From assembly GCA_023423045.1 (NCBI GenBank), contig JAFAGA010000023.1, positions 25,822-89,821 on the forward strand: a stretch of DNA of 64,000 nucleotides. The letters run 5' to 3'. Both the position numbers and the translations under genes were made by a program. Source of the DNA: Bacillota bacterium. GTDB taxonomy: Bacteria > Bacillota > Clostridia > Lachnospirales > Lachnospiraceae. Under the pieces are notes generated by a model. The model was given only the letters and a program-made list of their open reading frames with translations, was not told the origin of the DNA and did not search any database. Shown here piece by piece: positions 59,087 to 64,000 of the stretch (its first letter is position 1; every line of letters begins with the position of its first letter).

Positions 59087-59551
59087 TTACCGTCTTCTAA
59101 AAAGTGTCATAACCAGTAATATGAGAATAATCGGAAGTCCAAAAGCAAACAGAAAACCAATGACAAATCTCCCGACTACCATAATAACAATTACTAAAGT
59201 AATCATTGCCAAAACTGCGCTGAGCTTGTGATACCACTTTAAATGTGAAAAAGAGGTACTCTTTGGAAAACCGGACCGGTCATCTTCCATGCTATCCTCC
59301 TGGGTCCGATAATCCTGATAGCCTCCCTGGTTCCAACCGCCGCGACTCTTCTCTCTTGCAATCTTATTTGTTTCAATAATGGTCTTTGCAATTAATCTGG
59401 GATCGCCAAGTTCGGCTATCACATCCTCCTCCGGCTTTCCCTGTGAACTGATATATCCATGATAATAGCTGATATTCTGCTCCTGGATATCAGGGGCCAC
59501 TTCACCGCTTAAGGACTGCCGCAATATATTCAAAAATTCAGATTTATTCAT
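59087..59551 (-). CDS. HAAS-domain (DUF1700-like) membrane protein
   Basis: A 154-aa protein. The N-terminal ~65 residues form the HAAS helical domain (MNKSEFLNILRQSLSGEVAPDIQEQNISYYHGYI..GKPEEDVIAELGDPRLIAKTII). A disordered Gly/Gln/Asp linker follows, then two TM helices (LSAVLAMITLVIVIMVVGRF, IGFLFAFGLPIILILLVMTL). HAAS domains commonly pair with PadR-type regulators; none is adjacent here. Function unknown. Confidence 0.85.
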   Translation of the reverse strand: MNKSEFLNILRQSLSGEVAPDIQEQNISYYHGYISSQGKPEEDVIAELGDPRLIAKTIIETNKIAREKSRGGWNQGGYQDYRTQEDSMEDDRSGFPKSTSFSHLKWYHKLSAVLAMITLVIVIMVVGRFVIGFLFAFGLPIILILLVMTLFRRR

Positions 59552-59700
59552 GCTATGGTCAGCCTCCTTTGCTACATTCTAACATATGCCTTATGCTTCG
59601 TAAATGAATCTAATGTTAAAATTTCATTAACTTTCAGTTGGTAACATAGTAAAAAGGGCTGATGCCAGGCTGCAGCAAATCCGTCTTGAAGCAAGGGCAG

Positions 59701-62502
59701 CTATTGCCCTGCGAAATAAGCCCGTATTTTATCTTCATAGGACTCCTTCAATAAAATATTACATTCCTTAACCTCCATACCACTTTGTGCAAAATACAAT
59801 TTTAGATAAAAGTTATTGTTATATATAGGCCCTATGGTAAAGCGAATTGTTTTCCACTGGGTATCTCCTCCGGTCAGAGTTATTGTTTTCACCAGATTTT
59901 TATCCTGGAATATGGATAGAGGTATCTGCGCAACACCGCTTTGAGTATTCGCCTTGCAGGTGATCTCTATTTCATAGGTCCCGCGCTCCTTGATGAATAC
60001 CTGAAACGGATTGCTGCATCCCTTCTTTGTTTCAAGTTTATCCGTATCAATGCTTGCAGAATGTTCCAGCGTAATCTTCTGCATATGAAAGACTGCCTCA
60101 TCTTCCGGAGAAATACACTCCTGCAGCTTCACATCCAACTCAGTTACAATGCCACGTGCCCTGACAAAGGCAGGTAACCTCATCAGAGTCCGGCAAATGT
60201 TTGCAGCACTTCTCTGAAATTCCGCTCTCGTCACCTTTCCGGCTGTCATTCCCTCGGCAGAATTATCATTGCTGGTATTTTCTTTTGCATCTGCGGTCAC
60301 CATGAATAAATCATTCTGGCTGCGTATCATTGCTGAGGTATTGGTAACCGATGCCTTCTCACCCTCATCATTGCCCTTGGCCCACCAGTCCGTCATAACA
60401 ATCCCGTCAAATTTCCACTCTCCTCTTAAGATTGTGGTCAATAAATCATAATTACTTGCAGTCCACAATCCATTGATGGGACCATAGGAAGACATTATAG
60501 AATATGCTCCGCCTTCCTTCACGGCTATTTCAAATCCCTTCAGATATACTTCTCTCAGCGCCCGTTCCGAAACCACGGCTTCCGTCTCTGTGCGCTTATA
60601 CTCCTGATTATTGCAGGCAAAATGTTTGATCGTCCCTGTTACTCCGTATTTATTCATACCCCTTAGCTGAGCTGCCGCAACTTTGCCGGTTAAGAGCGGA
60701 TCCTCTGAAAAATATTCAAAATTTCTTCCGTTCAGCGGATGCCGGTGCAGGTTCATTCCCGGTCCCAACAAGGTGTCCACACGATTCTTTCGAAGTTCCA
60801 GACCCTCATATTCAAACAGCTCTTCTACCAGTTTCTCATTAAAACTGCTGGCGAGACAGGTCCCATTGGGAAGAGCGAAGGCAACCGTTCCGCAGTCCAT
60901 GCGGATTCCACTTGGCCCATCTGCACAGCAACCGGCAGGGATACCAAAACTCGCAAGGCGGTCTGTAATCCCGCCAAAGGCTCCTGCTGTTCCCGGCGTT
61001 ACCTTAGGGGAACACATTCCTTCTCCCCGAACAATACAGCATAGATCCTCATCGGAGAGCTGTGCTATAAAGCTCTCCATGGATACTTTTCCATCCGCCA
61101 CATCACCCAGCTTCCATCCCTGATCTCCGGTATAAATATGTTCTTCCGGCATTCTCTCATTTCTTCGTTCCTTCGGATCAACCGTTCTGGCGGGCACCTC
61201 CTCATAAGCAACAGAATAACTCTGCTCCTTAAGAACAGGCTTCATCCTCTTATATGCTGCCACCGGAGCCATTGCCTCTTCCCAGGTTTCCACCACCAAC
61301 AAATCCTTTACCTGGATGTTTCCTGCAAGACTGGCGTTTCGAACATTATCTCCAAGGTAGAATTCATAGCTTCCGGTCTCCAGGATATAGCTTGACTTGT
61401 ATCCTGTGATACCGCTGTCATCATAAGAGGATATAGAATACTTGGAGCAGGCAATAGAAAGTATCTCACTTTCCCCAGGCATTAAGTTTCTTGTTTTTTG
61501 AAAACCGCAAAGGCTTCTTAAGGGTTTTCCCAATTTACCCTGGGGAGCTTTGACATAGAGCTGCGCTGCCTCTTTACCCGGAAAGCCTCCTGTATTGGTT
61601 ACCTTTACTTTAAACTCAATCTTATCCTGCGTTTCCTTCATATCAACCAATTCCATGGAAAATGTAGTATAGGACAGACCAAACCCAAAGGGATATATCA
61701 CTTTATCCTGTGCAAAGGTCTCAAAATAGCGATAACCCACATAGATATCTTCGATATAGTGATTGCATTCTTCATCTCCAAAGCAGGAGGTAGAAGGATA
61801 ATCCTCAATATGATATGCAATCGTATCCGTTAACTTGCCGGAGGGAGTACTTGCCCCTTTAAGAACATCCAATACCCCGTTACCGCCTTCCTGGCCGCCC
61901 TGCCATACATAGAGCACCGCAGAAGGCTTATATTCCTCCACCCAATTCATATCAATAATATTACCCGTATTGAGCAATACCACAGATCGGCCAAAATTCT
62001 TGCAGACCTGTTCCAGCAATCTTCTCTCTTCCCCGGTCAGGTAATAACTTCCTTCCTCCGCCTTATTATCCTTATCCTCCCCTGCCGTACGTCCAATGAT
62101 AATAACCGCGATGTCGGATTCCTGGCTTGCACGGCGCAACAGCTCCTCAGATACCGGCATTTCCTTCTGAAACCATGGCTCAGAAGCCCAACCTTTTCCC
62201 TCATCAAGGGGATTCTCCTTCAGCCAATCCTCATATTGTCTCTTTACAGTTTGGTTCACGATAATCGAAGCATCCATTTCCAAGGCTTCTAAGATACCAA
62301 CCACATGGCTGGCATTCACCAAACCTCCCGACCCGGTGCCGCTCTTATAATAATTGAATTGTGTTCTGCCAAATACAGCTACTTTAGATTTCTCAGGAAA
62401 GGGCAGTACCTGTCCTTCATTTTTCAGAAGTACAATCCCCTCTGCAACTGCTTCTCTTGCTTTCTTTGCATAATTATCCACATCAAATATTTTGTTACTC
62501 AC
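59701..62502 (-). CDS. Beta-glucosidase, glycoside hydrolase family 3, inverted domain order
   Basis: A 933-aa cytoplasmic GH3 enzyme for beta-glucosides. The domains are in reverse of the common order. First comes the alpha/beta sandwich (GH3 C, ~15-230; EGIVLLKNEGQVLPF, VVLLNTGNIIDM, YVWQGGQEGGNGV). A fibronectin III-like domain follows (~275-390; PFGFGLSYTTF precedes it). The TIM-barrel (GH3 N, ~470-780) has KHFACNNQEY (~626) and the nucleophile Asp705 in GIVMTDWWAKG. A C-terminal beta-sandwich (~810-933; FIKERGTYEIEITCKAN) may be a carbohydrate-binding module. This order is known in rumen clostridia. No signal peptide; monocistronic. Confidence 0.94.
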   Translation of the reverse strand: MSNKIFDVDNYAKKAREAVAEGIVLLKNEGQVLPFPEKSKVAVFGRTQFNYYKSGTGSGGLVNASHVVGILEALEMDASIIVNQTVKRQYEDWLKENPLDEGKGWASEPWFQKEMPVSEELLRRASQESDIAVIIIGRTAGEDKDNKAEEGSYYLTGEERRLLEQVCKNFGRSVVLLNTGNIIDMNWVEEYKPSAVLYVWQGGQEGGNGVLDVLKGASTPSGKLTDTIAYHIEDYPSTSCFGDEECNHYIEDIYVGYRYFETFAQDKVIYPFGFGLSYTTFSMELVDMKETQDKIEFKVKVTNTGGFPGKEAAQLYVKAPQGKLGKPLRSLCGFQKTRNLMPGESEILSIACSKYSISSYDDSGITGYKSSYILETGSYEFYLGDNVRNASLAGNIQVKDLLVVETWEEAMAPVAAYKRMKPVLKEQSYSVAYEEVPARTVDPKERRNERMPEEHIYTGDQGWKLGDVADGKVSMESFIAQLSDEDLCCIVRGEGMCSPKVTPGTAGAFGGITDRLASFGIPAGCCADGPSGIRMDCGTVAFALPNGTCLASSFNEKLVEELFEYEGLELRKNRVDTLLGPGMNLHRHPLNGRNFEYFSEDPLLTGKVAAAQLRGMNKYGVTGTIKHFACNNQEYKRTETEAVVSERALREVYLKGFEIAVKEGGAYSIMSSYGPINGLWTASNYDLLTTILRGEWKFDGIVMTDWWAKGNDEGEKASVTNTSAMIRSQNDLFMVTADAKENTSNDNSAEGMTAGKVTRAEFQRSAANICRTLMRLPAFVRARGIVTELDVKLQECISPEDEAVFHMQKITLEHSASIDTDKLETKKGCSNPFQVFIKERGTYEIEITCKANTQSGVAQIPLSIFQDKNLVKTITLTGGDTQWKTIRFTIGPIYNNNFYLKLYFAQSGMEVKECNILLKESYEDKIRAYFAGQ

Positions 62503-62822
62503 GATGTACCTCCATTCATGTAATTATATGGTCTGACTGATAAGCCGCTATATTCTGCAATATTCCCTACCGCTTATACACACTCACTGCCTTCGGTCTC
62601 ATCAAACTTACTATAAACACGTGCTCATGCTATAGCACGACATACCGACAATGTACACCGCTTGCCCCTGCATGTTCATCAATGTCTACCATATATGACT
62701 TTTATAATCTCTTTCGATATTATAACATAATTTGCTGATAATAAATATTACTTTTATGACATCCATCTGTAATATGCGGGTTGTGATTATACTCTTAACC
62801 CCTTGACCTGAGTATTCGGAGC
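62503..62822. other. Gene-free upstream region of the GH3 gene
   Basis: AT-rich, with a TATAAT-like box at about 62717-62722 (minus) that may serve the GH3 gene although no good -35 box is seen. No coding sequence, repeat or operator was recognised. Confidence 0.4.
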
Positions 62823-62863
62823 AAAAAAATACACTATATACTAATATAAGTATATAGTGTATT
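62823..62863 (-). terminator. Terminator of the rRNA-tRNA operon
   Basis: Perfect 15-bp stem AATACACTATATACT / AGTATATAGTGTATT, 6-nt loop, followed by a T-run on the minus strand, 6 nt after tRNA-Arg. Confidence 0.9.
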
Positions 62864-62868
62864 CATCC

Positions 62869-62942
62869 TGTGTGCTAGAGGATTCGAACCCCCGACCTTC
62901 TGGTCCGTAGCCAGACGCTCTATCCAGCTGAGCTAAGCACAC
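62869..62942 (-). tRNA. tRNA-Arg (anticodon ACG)
   Basis: Acceptor GTGTGCT / AGCACAC, anticodon stem TCTGG / CCAGA with loop CTACGGA; A34 would be edited to inosine. Last gene of the array. Confidence 0.95.
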
Positions 62943-62995
62943 ATACCCTTGCAATTAAAACAAAATAGCATTATTCTATATAATTTATAGAATAA

Positions 62996-63081
62996 TGCCG
63001 GCGACCGGAATCGAACCGGTACGGGAGATTAGTCCCGCAGGATTTTAAGTCCTGTGCGTCTGCCAGTTCCGCCACGCCGGC
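62996..63081 (-). tRNA. tRNA-Leu (anticodon TAA)
   Basis: Acceptor GCCGGCG / CGCCGGC, anticodon stem CAGGA / TCCTG with loop CTTAAAA, and a long variable arm (GCGGGAC..TCCCGT). Confidence 0.95.
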
Positions 63082-63086
63082 ACAAA

Positions 63087-63159
63087 TGGGACCTATAGGG
63101 CTCGAACCTATGACCCTCTGCTTGTAAGGCAGATGCTCTCCCAGCTGAGCTAAGATCCC
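63087..63159 (-). tRNA. tRNA-Val (anticodon TAC)
   Basis: Acceptor GGGATCT / AGGTCCC, anticodon stem CTGCC / GGCAG-type with loop CTTACAA. Only 5 nt separate it from tRNA-Leu. Confidence 0.95.
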
Positions 63160-63277
63160 ATGGGCTTTTATCATAATTACTGTGAAATATATTACCATAA
63201 TCCCGGTAAAAATTCAAACAGTTTTTAACGATAACTATTTAGTTTATTCCATCCGAACCGTTTGGCAGTTCAAATAA

Positions 63278-63351
63278 CGACCCAGAAGGGACTCGAACCC
63301 TCGACCTCCGCCGTGACAGGGCGGCGCTCTAACCAACTGAGCCACTGGGCC
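63278..63351 (-). tRNA. tRNA-Asp (anticodon GTC)
   Basis: Acceptor GGCCCAG / CTGGGTC, discriminator G, anticodon stem CCGCC / GGCGG with loop CTGTCAC. Confidence 0.95.
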
Positions 63352-63363
63352 AAATAAACAAAG

Positions 63364-63437
63364 TGGACCTTCAGGGACTTGAACCCCGGACCGACCGGTT
63401 ATGAGCCGGTTGCTCTAACCAACTGAGCTAAAGGTCC
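63364..63437 (-). tRNA. tRNA with anticodon CAT (Met or lysidine-modified Ile2)
   Basis: Acceptor GGACCTT / AAGGTCC, anticodon stem ACCGG / CCGGT with loop CTCATAA. It lacks the three G-C pairs of initiator tRNA. Its start GGACCTTTAGCTCAG is shared by Ile2-type and elongator-Met-type tRNAs of Firmicutes, so identity stays open. Confidence 0.9.
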
Positions 63438-63475
63438 AAATACTGTCGGCCTTTATTAAATACCTTATAAAACAA

Positions 63476-63547
63476 TGACTCCAAGGGGATTCGAACCCCT
63501 GTTACCGCCGTGAAAGGGCGGTGTCTTAACCGCTTGACCATGGAGCC
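63476..63547 (-). tRNA. tRNA-Glu (anticodon TTC)
   Basis: Acceptor GGCTCCA / TGGAGTC, anticodon stem CCGCC / GGCGG with loop CTTTCAC. Confidence 0.95.
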
Positions 63548-63651
63548 ATACTATTCATTATATCATGTTGGACTTAGTATTGTCAATTCTTAAAATAAAA
63601 ATCCAATGATACATATTGATTATCACTATAATAAAATAACAATCAATTTAA

Positions 63652-63723
63652 CTCCCCGAGTAGGGCTCGAACCTACAACCCCACGGTTAACAGCCGTGTG
63701 CTCTACCATTGAGCTATCGAGGA
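63652..63723 (-). tRNA. tRNA-Asn (anticodon GTT)
   Basis: Acceptor TCCTCGA / TCGGGGA, discriminator G, anticodon stem CACGG / CCGTG with loop CTGTTAA. First tRNA after the 23S rRNA gene. Confidence 0.95.
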
Positions 63724-63819
63724 ATAATTGAAACTACACAAGAAAACACACATCCAAAGATACTTCTTTTCCAAAAGAATGTCATTCCTACGAATGCTCT
63801 ATTCTCCAACAAACCTGCT

Positions 63820-64000
63820 TAGGTCAAGCCCTCGACCGATTAGTAACAGTCAGCTCCATACGTTACCGCACTTCCACCTCTGTCCTATCTACCTTGTCGT
63901 CTTCAAGGGGTCTTACTAGCTTATGCTATGGGATATCTCATCTTGAGGGGGGCTTCACGCTTAGATGCCTTCAGCGTTTATCCCTTCCAAACTTGGCTAC
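63820..64000 (-). rRNA. 23S ribosomal RNA, 3' end (partial)
   Basis: The last ~180 nt of 23S rRNA on the minus strand. Recognisable conserved blocks are GTAGCCAAGTTTGGAAGGGA, GATAAACGCTGAAGGCATCT (domain VI), AAGCGTGAAGCC, and the terminal ACTAATCGGTCGAGGGCTTG. The 3' end is placed near 63820 by comparison with the known 23S end and is approximate. The gene continues beyond the window. Confidence 0.95.

Overview
The window comes from a low-GC, spore-forming Firmicute, most likely a plant-polysaccharide-degrading clostridium of the Lachnospiraceae. The grounds are an alpha/beta-type small acid-soluble spore protein, the clostridial gene order rho-rpmE-DUF1385-prmC-prfA, cellobiose phosphorylase, an inverted-domain GH3 beta-glucosidase, strong AGGAGG ribosome binding sites with occasional TTG/GTG starts, and a 23S rRNA end plus tRNA arrays of clostridial type. 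The family assignment is an inference.

Positions 1-14.6 kb (minus strand) hold a glycan-utilisation region. It has an Opp/Dpp-type ABC transporter (binding protein, two permeases, two ATPases, the last cut by the window edge), a GntR-family repressor with a LacI-like sensor domain, a GH38 alpha-mannosidase, a CPBP membrane protease and a GH94 cellobiose phosphorylase. Promoters can be read upstream of the phosphorylase, the mannosidase and the transporter. The mannosidase promoter carries a perfect 20-bp palindrome between its -35 and -10 boxes, and a 15-bp piece of it recurs in a larger dyad just downstream of the transporter promoter. This suggests one regulator for both. Uptake of oligosaccharides by the Opp-type carrier and intracellular breakdown by mannosidase and phosphorylase would form one pathway.

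Positions 14.7-31.4 kb are mainly housekeeping: a membrane-anchored unknown (plus strand), asd, dusB, coaX, argF with a probable ARG box, an LtaS-type transferase, an SPFH/NfeD pair, a SpoU methyltransferase, prfA, prmC, a DUF1385 protein, rpmE and rho. DUF1385 and Rho, which are near neighbours, each carry an in-frame pentapeptide (15-bp) repeat tract of quite different composition. Several intergenic regions hold long inverted repeats.

Positions 31.7-50.7 kb carry malic enzyme, a TIGR01212 radical-SAM protein and a DUF4364 protein on the plus strand. The stress and protein-quality block tig-clpP-clpX with ysxC (no lon between) follows on the minus strand, then glmM, an SASP gene and ddl-murF. 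After these come an alanine/glycine symporter, a DJ-1 protein, a signal-peptide-less choice-of-anchor-A protein with a Pro-rich repeat and Cys-rich tail (possible spore-surface protein), an AEC permease and a GGDEF protein.

Positions 50.8-64 kb contain a seven-tRNA array with a consensus promoter, an amidase-rdgB-yfcE operon, an alpha/beta hydrolase, a THUMP methyltransferase and a rhodanese. Beyond these lie a structured tandem repeat, a small Asn-rich NDAR-repeat protein, a papain-like unknown, a HAAS-domain membrane protein and an inverted-domain GH3 glucosidase. The window ends with a second seven-tRNA array that follows directly on the 3' end of a 23S rRNA gene with no 5S rRNA gene between.
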